A stretch of DNA of 10,430 nt from an uncultured Amaricoccus sp. GTDB taxonomy: Bacteria > Pseudomonadota > Alphaproteobacteria > Rhodobacterales > Rhodobacteraceae. The DNA is taken from assembly GCF_937858865.1 (NCBI RefSeq), contig NZ_CALLYO010000506.1:1-10430 (forward strand). Reading direction: 5' to 3'. Shown here piece after piece: positions 1 to 6,565 of this stretch. The translations under genes were made by a program, and so were the position numbers. Each line of letters starts with the position of its first letter. Within the stretch, counting starts at the first letter, position 1. The notes beneath the pieces are model-generated. The model did no database searches, was not told where the DNA came from, and saw nothing but the letters and a program-made list of their open reading frames with translations.

Positions 1-51
1 CTTGCCGTAGGACAGCCGGATGTTGCGGCATTCGACGCTGACTTTCTTCAT
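1..51 (-). CDS. ABC transporter ATP-binding protein, N-terminal fragment cut by the window edge
   Basis: Only the first 17 codons are visible, reading MKKVSVECRNIRLSYGK. A hydrophobic beta strand followed by an aromatic-Gly-Lys step (LSYGK) is how many ABC ATPase subunits begin, just before the A-loop and Walker A region, so an importer or exporter ATPase is the best guess. The Walker A motif lies outside the window and the substrate cannot be inferred. The ATG overlaps the stop of the upstream small gene as ATGA. A purine-rich AAGGGGA Shine-Dalgarno sits 6 nt before it, so the start is well supported. Same-strand position behind the D-alanine genes suggests co-transcription. It is 7 kb from, and opposite in strand to, the ectoine-type importer, so it is unlikely to be that system's missing ATPase. 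Confidence 0.6.
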   Translation of the reverse strand, partial: MKKVSVECRNIRLSYGK

Positions 52-341
52 GCGGATTCCCCTTCATTGCGAGCCGGCCGCTGGCGCGCCTGGGCGCGTT
101 CCACCAGCAGGTGCGAGACATACGTGCCGATGGCCACCCCGGCCACCGCCAGGACGCCGACCGCGGCGCCGGGACCCCGGCCGGCCGCGGATTCGGCCCG
201 CTCGAACCGGGCGATCGTCGCGGTCGCCATCGCATCGGCGTGCATCTGCGCGATCGCCTCGTCCAGGCCGCGCAGCACCTCGGCCGGCCCGGCCCCGCTG
301 TGGTGCGCGATGCCGCGCAGCAGCCCGCGGAGCTGGCCCAT
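48..341 (-). CDS. Small membrane protein whose N-terminus resembles a SpoIIE/PP2C phosphatase fragment
   Basis: The predicted protein has 97 aa and I do not recognise it as a whole. Residues 1 to about 52 (MGQLRGLLRGIA, GPAEVLRGLDEAI, ATATIARFE) follow the pattern of the middle of SpoIIE/PP2C-type phosphatase domains, usually written HD..AAA.M.Q.R.LLRG.A....PA.VL..LD.A....ATA..A..E. The match continues upstream of the ATG into RHDTAAAAT, which has no start codon. The metal-binding aspartates of a working phosphatase are absent. Residues about 60-82 (VGVLAVAGVAIGTYVSHLLV) form one probable transmembrane helix, followed by a basic, Glu-rich tail. The ATG lies 38 nt after the permease stop and has no convincing Shine-Dalgarno. 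The stop overlaps the next gene's ATG as ATGA, and third positions are GC-rich, which argues for real coding. It may be a functional small protein or a domesticated remnant. The phosphatase similarity is recalled from the family, not searched. Confidence 0.55.
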   Translation of the reverse strand: MGQLRGLLRGIAHHSGAGPAEVLRGLDEAIAQMHADAMATATIARFERAESAAGRGPGAAVGVLAVAGVAIGTYVSHLLVERAQARQRPARNEGESA

Positions 342-379
342 CGTCGCGGCCGCCGCCGTGTCGTGCCTGCTGGCGATCG

Positions 380-1783
380 TCAGGCCGGGACGGCCTCGCG
401 CCGCTGGGAGATCTGGTAGCCGATCGCGAGGATGGTGAACCAGACCGGGGCGACGTAGAGCGCGACCCGCGTGCCGTCGTCGAAGCCGAGGAAGATCGCG
501 ACCATGGCGAGGAAGGCGAGCACGAGCCAGTTGGTGAAGGGCGCACCCGGCAGGCGGAAGGAGACCGGCGCCGCCTCGCCGCGGGTGACCGCCCGGCGGT
601 AGCCGATGTGGGCGAGCATGATCATGCCCCAGGTCCAGAGCGTGCCGACCAGCGCGACCGAGGTCACGTAGACGAAGACCTGCTCGGGGATGAAGTAGTT
701 CAGCACCACGCCGAACAGCATGACGATGACCGAGACGGTGATGCCGAGCGCCGGGACGTGGTTCTTGTTGACCTTGCCGAAGGCCTTCGGCGCCTGGCCG
801 AAATGGGCGAGGGTGTAGAGCATCCGGCCGGTCGAGAAGATGCCGGAGTTGCACGACGAGGCGGCGGCGGTGATGACGACGAAGTTGATGACGAGGGCGG
901 CGGCGGGGAAGCCCATGCGCTCGAAGACCATCACGAAGGGGCTCTCGCCGGCGGAGAACTCGGACCAGGGCACGAGCATCATCACGACGAGCAGCGCGCC
1001 GATGTAGAAGACCAGGATCCGCCAGACGACGGCGTTGGTGGCCTTCGGCAGCGACTTCTCCGGGTCCTCGACCTCGCCGGCGGTCACGCCGAGCAGCTCG
1101 ACGCCCTGGAAGGCGAACATCACCATCTGGAGCGCGAGCACGACGCCGAGCATGCCGGTCGGGAAGAGCCCGCCGTGCGCCCAGAGGTTCGTGACGCTCG
1201 CCGCCTCGGCATGCTCGCCCGAGCCGAAGATCAGGAAGAGGGGGCCCGCGACGAGCAGGGCGACGATCGCGACGATCTTGATCAGGGCGAACCAGAACTC
1301 GAGCTCGCCGAAGAGCTTCACCGCGATGAGGTTCACGCTGTAGAGGACGCCGAGCGTGACGAGCGCGGGGATCCACTGCGGCACCTCGGGGAACCAGTAG
1401 TGGGTGTAGATGCCGACGGCGGTGATCTCGGCCATGCCGGTCACCACCCACATGAACCAGTAGGACCAGCCGGTGGCGAAGCCGGCGAAGGGCGAGACGT
1501 ATTCCTCGGCGTAGGTGGCGAAGGAACCGGCGACCGGGCGGTGCAGCATCAGCTCGCCGAGGGCGCGCATGATGAGGAAGATGATGAGGCCCGCCGCGGC
1601 GTAGGCGAAGATGAGGCCGGGGCCGGCCTGGCTGATGGCGCGGCCGGAGCCGAGGAAGAGGCCGACGCCGATGGCGCCGCCGAGCGCGATGAGCTGCACG
1701 TGGCGGTCCTTGAGGCCGCGGTGGAAGTCGCCGGCCTCCTGCTTCTGTTCGGCGTCGAGCGCCGCCTGGTCCATGTGTCGCAT
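380..1783 (-). CDS. cycA: D-alanine / D-serine / glycine permease, CycA type
   Basis: This 467-aa inner-membrane amino acid:proton symporter belongs to the APC superfamily (AAT group); E. coli CycA has 470 aa. The cytoplasmic N-terminus leads into the first helix with the diagnostic GGAIGVGLFLGSG (about residues 35-47). It is followed by RALGELML, the GWSYWFMWVVTGMAE helix, KLFGELEFWFALIKI, VEDPEKSLPKA and INFVVITAAASSCNSGIFSTGRML. All resemble CycA closely, and about 12 transmembrane helices can be drawn. ATG 1783 is chosen because GGAGGA lies 5 nt upstream; a second Met at residue 4 has no such site. It is the fourth gene of the racemase-dehydrogenase-RidA operon, 71 nt after ridA, with a strong hairpin in the gap. 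The context supports D-alanine, and perhaps D-serine and glycine, as substrates. A related AAT permease with a different amino acid preference is possible. Confidence 0.87.
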   Translation of the reverse strand: MRHMDQAALDAEQKQEAGDFHRGLKDRHVQLIALGGAIGVGLFLGSGRAISQAGPGLIFAYAAAGLIIFLIMRALGELMLHRPVAGSFATYAEEYVSPFAGFATGWSYWFMWVVTGMAEITAVGIYTHYWFPEVPQWIPALVTLGVLYSVNLIAVKLFGELEFWFALIKIVAIVALLVAGPLFLIFGSGEHAEAASVTNLWAHGGLFPTGMLGVVLALQMVMFAFQGVELLGVTAGEVEDPEKSLPKATNAVVWRILVFYIGALLVVMMLVPWSEFSAGESPFVMVFERMGFPAAALVINFVVITAAASSCNSGIFSTGRMLYTLAHFGQAPKAFGKVNKNHVPALGITVSVIVMLFGVVLNYFIPEQVFVYVTSVALVGTLWTWGMIMLAHIGYRRAVTRGEAAPVSFRLPGAPFTNWLVLAFLAMVAIFLGFDDGTRVALYVAPVWFTILAIGYQISQRREAVPA

Positions 1784-1823
1784 GGATTCCTCCGGGGGGA
1801 TTGTTCGTTGAGGGGTGAGGGGT

Positions 1824-1848
1824 GGGGCCGCCGTCGTCCGGCGGCCCC
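1824..1848 (-). terminator. GC-rich hairpin in the ridA-cycA gap, possible attenuator or mRNA stabiliser
   Basis: There is a perfect 10-bp inverted repeat, GGGGCCGCCG and CGGCGGCCCC, with a 5-nt loop (TCGTC), starting 6 nt beyond the ridA stop on the minus strand. No U-tract follows, so it is not a classical intrinsic terminator for the leftward transcript. It could cause partial termination, block 3' exonucleases to stabilise the upstream messages, or act as a REP-like element. The structure is seen directly; the role is inferred. Confidence 0.5.
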
Positions 1849-1854
1849 GGTCGG

Positions 1855-2226
1855 TCAGCCGAGACGGGCGACGAGCTCGATCTCGACGCTGGCGCCGCGC
1901 GGCAGCGCGGCGACCTGGACGGTGGAGCGGGCCGGCTTGTGGGTGCCGAAGCGCTTCTCGTAGACGGCGTTGAGCTTGGCGAAGTCGCCGAGGTCGGTGA
2001 CGAAGACGGTCGCCTTCACCACCCGGTCGAAGCTCGAGCCGGCCTCGGCGAGGACGGCGGCGAGGTTGTCGAAGACCTGCTCGGTCTGCGCCTCGATGCC
2101 CTCGGCCAGGTTGCCCTTGAGGTCGAGCGGGATCTGGCCCGAGGTGAAGAGGAAGCCGTCGACCTTGACGGCGTGGACGTAGGGACCGATGGCGGCGGGG
2201 GCGCCGGAGGCGTTGATGGGCTTCAT
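1855..2226 (-). CDS. ridA: RidA family reactive enamine/imine deaminase
   Basis: This 123-aa cytosolic protein belongs to the YjgF/YER057c/UK114 family, whose members form trimers that hydrolyse enamines and imines such as 2-aminoacrylate and 2-iminopropionate to 2-oxoacid and ammonia. Visible family motifs are [12 protein letters not shown] (9-20), FTSGQIPLD (near 27-35), [16 protein letters not shown] and the C-terminal [20 protein letters not shown]. Arg100 and Glu115 align with E. coli RidA Arg105 and Glu120, so the active RidA-type site is kept. The ATG overlaps the dadA stop as ATGA, and AAGGA lies about 9 nt upstream. In the operon it would clear the imine released by DadA. In Salmonella, loss of RidA lets 2-aminoacrylate damage PLP enzymes including alanine racemase, so co-expression with the racemase here makes biochemical sense. 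Confidence 0.93.
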   Translation of the reverse strand: MKPINASGAPAAIGPYVHAVKVDGFLFTSGQIPLDLKGNLAEGIEAQTEQVFDNLAAVLAEAGSSFDRVVKATVFVTDLGDFAKLNAVYEKRFGTHKPARSTVQVAALPRGASVEIELVARLG

Positions 2227-3521
2227 GCGTGGGCTTCCTTCGGGTGGTGGGTGGAAAGGGTGGCAGGGGCGGTGTAGCGCTCGATGCCGAGGGGACGGGC
2301 GTCGATCGCCGGCGCGCGGCCGGTGACGAGGTCGGCGAGCACGCGGCCGGAGCCGCAGGCCATGGTCCAGCCGAGCGTGCCGTGGCCGGTGTTGAGCCAG
2401 AGGTTGCCGTACTTCGCCTGGCCGATGATCGGCGGGCCGTCCGGGGTCATCGGCCGGTGGCCGGCCCAGAAGGTGCCGGCCTTGGCGTCGCCGCCGGCCC
2501 CGTAGAAGTCGGTGACGACATGCTCGAGCGTGGCGCGGCGGCTGGTGTGCAGGCGGGTGTCGTAGCCGTCGAGCTCGGCCATGCCGCCGACGCGGATGCG
2601 GTCGCCGAGGCGGGTGATGGCGACCTTGTGGTATTCGTCCATCACGGTCGATTCCGGCGCGCCGGCCGGGTCGGTGATCGGCACGGTCAGCGAGTAGCCC
2701 TTGACCGGGTAGACCGGCAGGCCGATGCCGTGCGGCTTCAGCAGCAGCGGCGAGTAGCTGCCGAGCGCCACGACGTAGGCGTCGCCGGTGACGGTGCCGG
2801 TGCTGGTCGCGACGCCGGCGATCCGGTCCCCGTCCGCGACGAGCCCGGTGATCTTCACGTCGTAGCGGAAGTCGACGCCGCGGGCGGCGGCGAGCTCGCG
2901 CAGCGCATTGGTGAACTTGAAGCAGTCGCCGGTCTCGTCGCCCGGGAGGCGCAGGCCGCCGACGAACTTCTCCCGCACCCGGGCGAGGGCGGGCTCGACG
3001 CGGATGCAGCCCTCGACGTCGAGCACCTCGTGCGGCACGCCGAGGTCGGCCAGCACGTGCACGTCCTTGGCCGAGCCCGCGAGCAGCTTCTCGGTGCGGA
3101 AGAGCTGCAGCGTGCCCTGGCTGCGCTCGTCGTAGGCGATGCCGGTCTCGGCGCGCAGCTCGCGCAGCAGGTCGCGGCTGTATTCGGCGATCGGCACCAT
3201 GCGGCTCTTGTTCACCTCGTAGGCGGCGGCGGTGCAGTTCCGGAGCATGGCGAAGGCGAAGCGCCAGAAGGCGGGGTCGAAGCTCGGGCGGATGAAGAGC
3301 GGGCTGTGCTTCATGAACAGCCACTTGATCGCCTTGACCGGGATGCCGGGCGCCGCCCAGGGCGAGGCGTAGCCGGGGGAGACCTCGCCGGCGTTGGCGA
3401 AGCTCGTCTCGAGCGCGGGGCCTTCCTGGCGGTCGAGGACGGTGACCTCGTGCCCGGCCTGCGCCAGGTACCAGGCGCTCGTCGTGCCGATGACGCCGCT
3501 GCCGAGGATGATGATCTTCAT
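2223..3521 (-). CDS. dadA: D-amino acid dehydrogenase (FAD), DadA
   Basis: This 432-aa FAD enzyme has the same length as E. coli DadA. It oxidises D-alanine and other D-amino acids to imino acids that become 2-oxoacid and ammonia, passing electrons to the membrane respiratory chain. The N-terminal dinucleotide-binding loop is GSGVIG (7-12), followed by the strand ending VTVLDR. Further DadA hallmarks are [80 protein letters not shown] and the near-C-terminal [19 protein letters not shown]. No key region is missing. The ATG overlaps the racemase stop, and its own TGA overlaps the ridA start, both as ATGA, so translation of the three is probably coupled. The gene order racemase-dehydrogenase is the reverse of E. 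coli dadAX. The identification is secure; the preferred D-amino acid is inferred from the racemase and permease. Confidence 0.95.
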   Translation of the reverse strand: MKIIILGSGVIGTTSAWYLAQAGHEVTVLDRQEGPALETSFANAGEVSPGYASPWAAPGIPVKAIKWLFMKHSPLFIRPSFDPAFWRFAFAMLRNCTAAAYEVNKSRMVPIAEYSRDLLRELRAETGIAYDERSQGTLQLFRTEKLLAGSAKDVHVLADLGVPHEVLDVEGCIRVEPALARVREKFVGGLRLPGDETGDCFKFTNALRELAAARGVDFRYDVKITGLVADGDRIAGVATSTGTVTGDAYVVALGSYSPLLLKPHGIGLPVYPVKGYSLTVPITDPAGAPESTVMDEYHKVAITRLGDRIRVGGMAELDGYDTRLHTSRRATLEHVVTDFYGAGGDAKAGTFWAGHRPMTPDGPPIIGQAKYGNLWLNTGHGTLGWTMACGSGRVLADLVTGRAPAIDARPLGIERYTAPATLSTHHPKEAHA

Positions 3522-4639
3522 GCGCTGAGCCTTTCGATCTGCGGGGCGGCGTAGCTGCGGGCGTAGCGGCCCCCGAGGGAGGTGAGGATTTCGTAGCCGA
3601 TGGTGCCGGCCTGGGCGGCGAGGGCGTCGACCGTCTGCCGCGGCCCGAGGAGCTCGAGGAAGCCGCCCTCGACCGCGGCCGGCGCGTCGGTGACGTCGAA
3701 GGTCGCGGTGTCCATCGAGACGATGCCGACCAGCGGCACCTCGGTCTCGCCGGCGAAGGCGCGGCCGCGGCCGCTCAGCGTGCGCAGGAAGCCGTCGGCA
3801 TAGCCGACCGCCACGGTGGCGATGCGCCGCGGGCCGGGCGCGGTCCAGGTGGCGCCGTAGCCGACCTGCGCCCCGGCCGGGACCTCGCGGGTCTGCACGA
3901 TGCGGCCGAGGAGCCGCACCACCGGCCGCATCGGATTGGCCGCGCCGGCGACCGGGGCGATGCCGTAGAGCGCCGCGCCCGGACGGGCGAGGTCGAAGTG
4001 GAAGTCCGGCCCGAGGAAGACGCCGGAGGAATTGGCCAGGCTCGCCGGCGCCGCCGGCAGCCGCCGCCGCGCCGCCTCGAAGCGGGCGAGCTGGCTGCGG
4101 TTCATCGGGTGGTCCTGCCGCTCGGCGCAGGCGAGGTGGCTCATCACCAGCCGCAGCGCGATGCCGTCGAGCCGCGCCGGATCGTCGGCGAGCGCCGCGA
4201 CCTCGGCCTCGGCGAGGCCGAGCCGCGACATGCCGCTGTCGACCTGCACGACGCCCGGCAGCCGCCGGCCGCGCTCGGCGGCCAGCGCCGCCCAGGCCGC
4301 GACCTGGGCCGGGCTGTTCAGCACCGGGATGGCGTCGGCCGCGGCGCAGTCGGCCTCGGCGCCGGCCGGCAGCCCGTTCAGCACGAAGATCTCGGCGCCG
4401 GGCAGCAGCGGGCGGAGCGCGATCGCCTCGTCGAGATGCGCGACGAAGAACTGCCGCGCCCCCGCCGCCGCCAGCGCGGGGGCGACCTCGGCGGCGCCGA
4501 GCCCGTAGGCGTCGGCCTTCACCACCGCCGCGCAGCCCGCCGTGCCGGCGAGCTCGCGAAGCGCCTTCCAGTTCGCCACGATCGCGCCGAGGTCGATCTC
4601 CAGCAGCGCGCCGGCGTGGGATGATGGGTGTTGCGTCAT
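3518..4639 (-). CDS. alr: Alanine racemase (PLP), probably the catabolic type
   Basis: This 373-aa fold-type III PLP enzyme interconverts L- and D-alanine in the cytosol. The N-terminal TIM barrel carries the PLP lysine in [10 protein letters not shown] (Lys41). [23 protein letters not shown] and the [12 protein letters not shown] phosphate-binding region follow. The C-terminal beta domain has [16 protein letters not shown] (Tyr280, the probable second catalytic base) and [14 protein letters not shown]. The ATG at 4639 is preferred over in-frame codons up to 4810: AGGAGG lies 9 nt upstream, and a predicted sigma-54 start at about 4660 excludes longer versions. It leads an operon with dadA, so its job is probably feeding L-alanine to the dehydrogenase (dadX role). 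I cannot tell whether another racemase serves cell-wall synthesis, so I use the general symbol. Confidence 0.93.
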   Translation of the reverse strand: MTQHPSSHAGALLEIDLGAIVANWKALRELAGTAGCAAVVKADAYGLGAAEVAPALAAAGARQFFVAHLDEAIALRPLLPGAEIFVLNGLPAGAEADCAAADAIPVLNSPAQVAAWAALAAERGRRLPGVVQVDSGMSRLGLAEAEVAALADDPARLDGIALRLVMSHLACAERQDHPMNRSQLARFEAARRRLPAAPASLANSSGVFLGPDFHFDLARPGAALYGIAPVAGAANPMRPVVRLLGRIVQTREVPAGAQVGYGATWTAPGPRRIATVAVGYADGFLRTLSGRGRAFAGETEVPLVGIVSMDTATFDVTDAPAAVEGGFLELLGPRQTVDALAAQAGTIGYEILTSLGGRYARSYAAPQIERLSA

Positions 4640-4670
4640 TCGCCGCTTCCTCCTGTCTTGCCCAGGTATA

Positions 4671-4688
4671 AGCAAGGCGCATGCCAAC
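4671..4688 (-). promoter_or_regulatory. Sigma-54 (-24/-12) promoter for the alr-dadA-ridA-cycA operon
   Basis: The minus strand reads GTTGGCATGCGCCTTGCT. Against the RpoN consensus TGGCACG-N4-TTGCW, 11 of 12 defined bases agree; the one exception is T for C at the sixth position. The invariant GG and GC are correctly spaced. This predicts a start near 4660 and a leader of about 21 nt that still contains the racemase AGGAGG site. A weak IHF-like sequence (ACGCAACCCATTG, 4699-4711, 7 of 9 defined bases) lies just upstream, near -45. The adjacent gene encodes an AAA+ activator, which such a promoter requires. Confidence 0.8.
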
Positions 4689-4750
4689 TTTGCGCCGCAC
4701 GCAACCCATTGTAACGGCGCGGGATTCCCGCGAGCTGCGCGGAACGCGAG

Positions 4751-4768
4751 TGTAAACGAACGTGTACG
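4751..4768. promoter_or_regulatory. TyrR-type box 1 (promoter-proximal enhancer of the dad operon)
   Basis: TGTAAACGAACGTGTACG fits the TyrR box TGTAAA-N6-TTTACA with a perfect left half and 4 of 6 bases in the right half. Its centre lies about 100 bp upstream of the predicted sigma-54 start, a normal enhancer distance. It is the weakest of the three boxes by overall symmetry. Confidence 0.55.
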
Positions 4769-4820
4769 ACTCGCGGCCTGCGAGCGGAAAATGTCCGCTT
4801 GCTCAAGCACTTCCGCCGGG

Positions 4821-4838
4821 TGTAAGGAATCCCTTACG
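4821..4838. promoter_or_regulatory. TyrR-type box 2
   Basis: TGTAAGGAATCCCTTACG is a good dyad (TGTAAG and CTTACG, N6 spacer) that matches 9 of 12 bases of TGTAAA-N6-TTTACA. Its centre is about 170 bp upstream of the dad start and 33 bp before the regulator's start codon. It begins exactly 20 bp before box 3 and shares the 11-base string TGTAAGGAATC with it. Confidence 0.65.
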
Positions 4839-4840
4839 GC

Positions 4841-4858
4841 TGTAAGGAATCATTTACA
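4841..4858. promoter_or_regulatory. TyrR-type box 3, abutting the regulator's ribosome binding site
   Basis: TGTAAGGAATCATTTACA matches 11 of 12 bases of the TyrR box consensus TGTAAA-N6-TTTACA and is the strongest box. Its last base touches the AGGGGAGG Shine-Dalgarno of the regulator gene. Binding here could repress the regulator's own transcription while also forming part of the enhancer for the divergent operon. Boxes 2 and 3 are two helical turns apart, which suits cooperative binding on one face. Confidence 0.75.
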
Positions 4859-4870
4859 GGGGAGGCGGGC

Positions 4871-6409
4871 GTGCGCTTCGACATCCTCTTCGCCGACCGG
4901 GTGGGCATCGCCTCGGAGATCCTGTCGGTCATCGCCCGCCGCCGGGTCAACGTCGTCGGCGTGGAGGTGGAGGTGCCGCACGTCTATGTCGACGCCCCCG
5001 ACTATCCCGACCGGGACCTCGCCGCGCTCGCGGCCGACCTCGCGACCGTCGCGGGGGTCGAGACGGTGCGCACCGTCGATCTCCTGCCCGGCGAGCGGCG
5101 GCGGATGCAGCTCCATGCGCTGCTCGACGCGCTCGGCGGCCCGGTCATGGCGCTCGACGGGGCGGGCACGATCCTCGTCGCCAACCAGGCGGCGGCGAGC
5201 GCCGCCGGGCGGGCCGATCTCGCCGGGGTGCGGCTCGCCACGCTCGTCGACGCGCCGGACGCGGTGGCGGAGCTGGTCGAGGGCGGCTTCGGCCTGCCGC
5301 CGCGCGAGGTGACGCTGAAGGGCCGGCCCTACATGCTCGAGACGCATCCGGTCGATCCGGCCGACGGCGCGGCCGGCGGGGTCGTGCTGCTGCACGCGCC
5401 GCAGCGGCTCGGCGAGCGGCTGAACGCGCTGCAGGGGGCGGAGACCGGCGGCTTCGAGGCCATCCTCGGCGAGTCGCCGCCGATGCGCGCGCTGAAGGCG
5501 CGCGGGGCGCGGGTGGCGGCGGTGGACGCCCCGCTGCTCATTCTCGGCGAGACCGGCACCGGCAAGGAACTCCTCGCCCGCGCCTGCCATGCGGCGAGCC
5601 CGCGCGCCGAGCGGCCGTTCCTCGCGCTCAACTGCGCCGCGCTGCCCGAGAGCCTCGCCGAGAGCGAGCTCTTCGGCTACGCCGGCGGCGCCTTCTCCGG
5701 CGCCCGCCGCGAGGGCAAGCCGGGGCTCCTCGAGCTCGCCGACCGCGGCACGGTCTTCCTCGACGAGGTGGGCGAGATGTCGCTCTACCTCCAGGCCAAG
5801 CTGCTGCGCTTCCTCAACGACGGCAGCTTCCGCCGCGTCGGCGGCGAGCGCGAGGCGCGGGTGAACGTGCGCATCATCAGCGCCACCCACCGCGACCTGC
5901 CGGGGATGATCACGCGCGGCGAGTTCCGCGAGGACCTCTTCTACCGGCTGAACGTGCTCAGCCTGACGCTGCCGCCCCTGCGCGAGCGGGGCGAGGACAT
6001 CCGCCTGCTCGCCCGGCACTTCGTCGCCCGCGCCGCCGCCCAGGCCCGCCGCTCCGACTGCCGCCTCGCGTCCGACGCCGAGCGGGCGCTGATGGCCGCC
6101 CCCTGGCCGGGCAACGCCCGCCAGCTCGAGAACGTCATCTTCCGCGCCGTCACGCTCAGCGACCACGGGCTGCTGACCGAGGCCGACCTCGGGCTGGCGG
6201 CGAGCGCCGCCGGGCGCCGCGGCGCGGCCGACGGCGAGGTGACGACCTGGGCCGAGGCGCTGGCCGGCTTCGAGCGCGACCTGCTCGCCCGGCTCTACCC
6301 GAGCTATCCCTCGAGCCGGCGGCTCGCCGCCCGCCTCGGCGCCTCGCACACGATGATCGCCAACAAGCTCCGCCGCCACCGGCTGCCGGAGGGCGCCGGG
6401 AAGGGGTGA
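4871..6409 (+). CDS. TyrR/PhhR-family sigma-54-type transcriptional regulator
   Basis: This 512-aa protein has nearly the length of E. coli TyrR (513) and the same layout. An ACT domain (1 to about 75) begins [18 protein letters not shown], a PAS domain spans about 78-190, and a AAA+ domain spans about 205-430. The C-terminal helix-turn-helix includes [21 protein letters not shown]. Walker A is GETGTGKE (226-233) and Walker B is VFLDE (295-299). The sigma-54 contact loop is GAFSGA (273-278), close to the canonical GAFTGA. E. coli TyrR has lost this loop and does not use sigma-54; this protein probably does. The GTG start has AGGGGAGG 5 nt upstream. It is divergent from the D-alanine operon, with three TyrR boxes and a -24/-12 promoter between them, so activation of that operon and autoregulation are likely. 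The effector is unknown; alanine or an aromatic amino acid is plausible. Confidence 0.9.
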   Translation: MRFDILFADRVGIASEILSVIARRRVNVVGVEVEVPHVYVDAPDYPDRDLAALAADLATVAGVETVRTVDLLPGERRRMQLHALLDALGGPVMALDGAGTILVANQAAASAAGRADLAGVRLATLVDAPDAVAELVEGGFGLPPREVTLKGRPYMLETHPVDPADGAAGGVVLLHAPQRLGERLNALQGAETGGFEAILGESPPMRALKARGARVAAVDAPLLILGETGTGKELLARACHAASPRAERPFLALNCAALPESLAESELFGYAGGAFSGARREGKPGLLELADRGTVFLDEVGEMSLYLQAKLLRFLNDGSFRRVGGEREARVNVRIISATHRDLPGMITRGEFREDLFYRLNVLSLTLPPLRERGEDIRLLARHFVARAAAQARRSDCRLASDAERALMAAPWPGNARQLENVIFRAVTLSDHGLLTEADLGLAASAAGRRGAADGEVTTWAEALAGFERDLLARLYPSYPSSRRLAARLGASHTMIANKLRRHRLPEGAGKG

Positions 6410-6411
6410 CG

Positions 6412-6430
6412 CGCGCGACCGGTTCGCGCG
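6412..6430. repeat. Short perfect inverted repeat after the regulator gene
   Basis: CGCGCGA and TCGCGCG form a 7-bp stem around CCGGT, 2 nt beyond the regulator stop. No T-run follows. It may stabilise the 3' end of the message or form part of a composite terminator with the structure at 6490-6530. Confidence 0.35.
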
Positions 6431-6489
6431 ATCGGCGAAGGAATGGGTCCGCCCTCCCCACCTGTCCCGCCCGAGGCCCTGCCTCCCCG

Positions 6490-6530
6490 GGCGGGCGCTT
6501 CTCGCCCGCCGGGTCGGGCGCTGCCCTTTT
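6490..6530 (+). terminator. Probable transcription terminator of the regulator gene
   Basis: The 156-nt convergent gap holds an 8-bp stem (GGCGGGCG and CGCCCGCC, loop CTTCT, 6490-6510). A small GGGC-GCT-GCCC hairpin with TTTT directly after it follows at 6516-6530. The second element has the form of a weak intrinsic terminator on the plus strand. The T-run is short, so the call is moderate. I see no equivalent T-tailed hairpin for the convergent minus-strand gene. Confidence 0.45.
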
Positions 6531-6565
6531 CGCTCTGGAGTGACGGGTCGGACGGGTGGGTCAAC

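Noticed and set aside
20..1963. A 647-codon open frame on the plus strand opposite cycA and ridA
   Set aside because: Its product is almost entirely Asp, Glu, Arg, His and Gly with no domain pattern. It is the usual antisense by-product of GC-rich third positions over genuine genes.
2229..3554. A long plus-strand open frame opposite dadA
   Set aside because: It is low-complexity and lacks family motifs, while the opposite strand encodes an unmistakable DadA with coupled start and stop codons.
4709..4716. A lone TGTAAC half-site as a fourth TyrR box
   Set aside because: No matching right half follows at the 6-bp spacing, so it was not called a binding site.
4640..4810. A longer racemase start up to 4810
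   Set aside because: The extension would cover the sigma-54 promoter and box 1, has no family similarity, and ATG 4639 has an ideal AGGAGG site and a normal family length.
4775..4850. A sigma-70 promoter for the regulator gene, such as TTGCTC at 4799 with a -10 near 4821
   Set aside because: The -10 candidates overlap the TyrR boxes and match poorly, so no specific promoter can be supported.
4850..6379. A 509-codon minus-strand open frame opposite the regulator
   Set aside because: Its composition is antisense-like. The plus strand carries Walker A, Walker B, GAFSGA and helix-turn-helix motifs in order.
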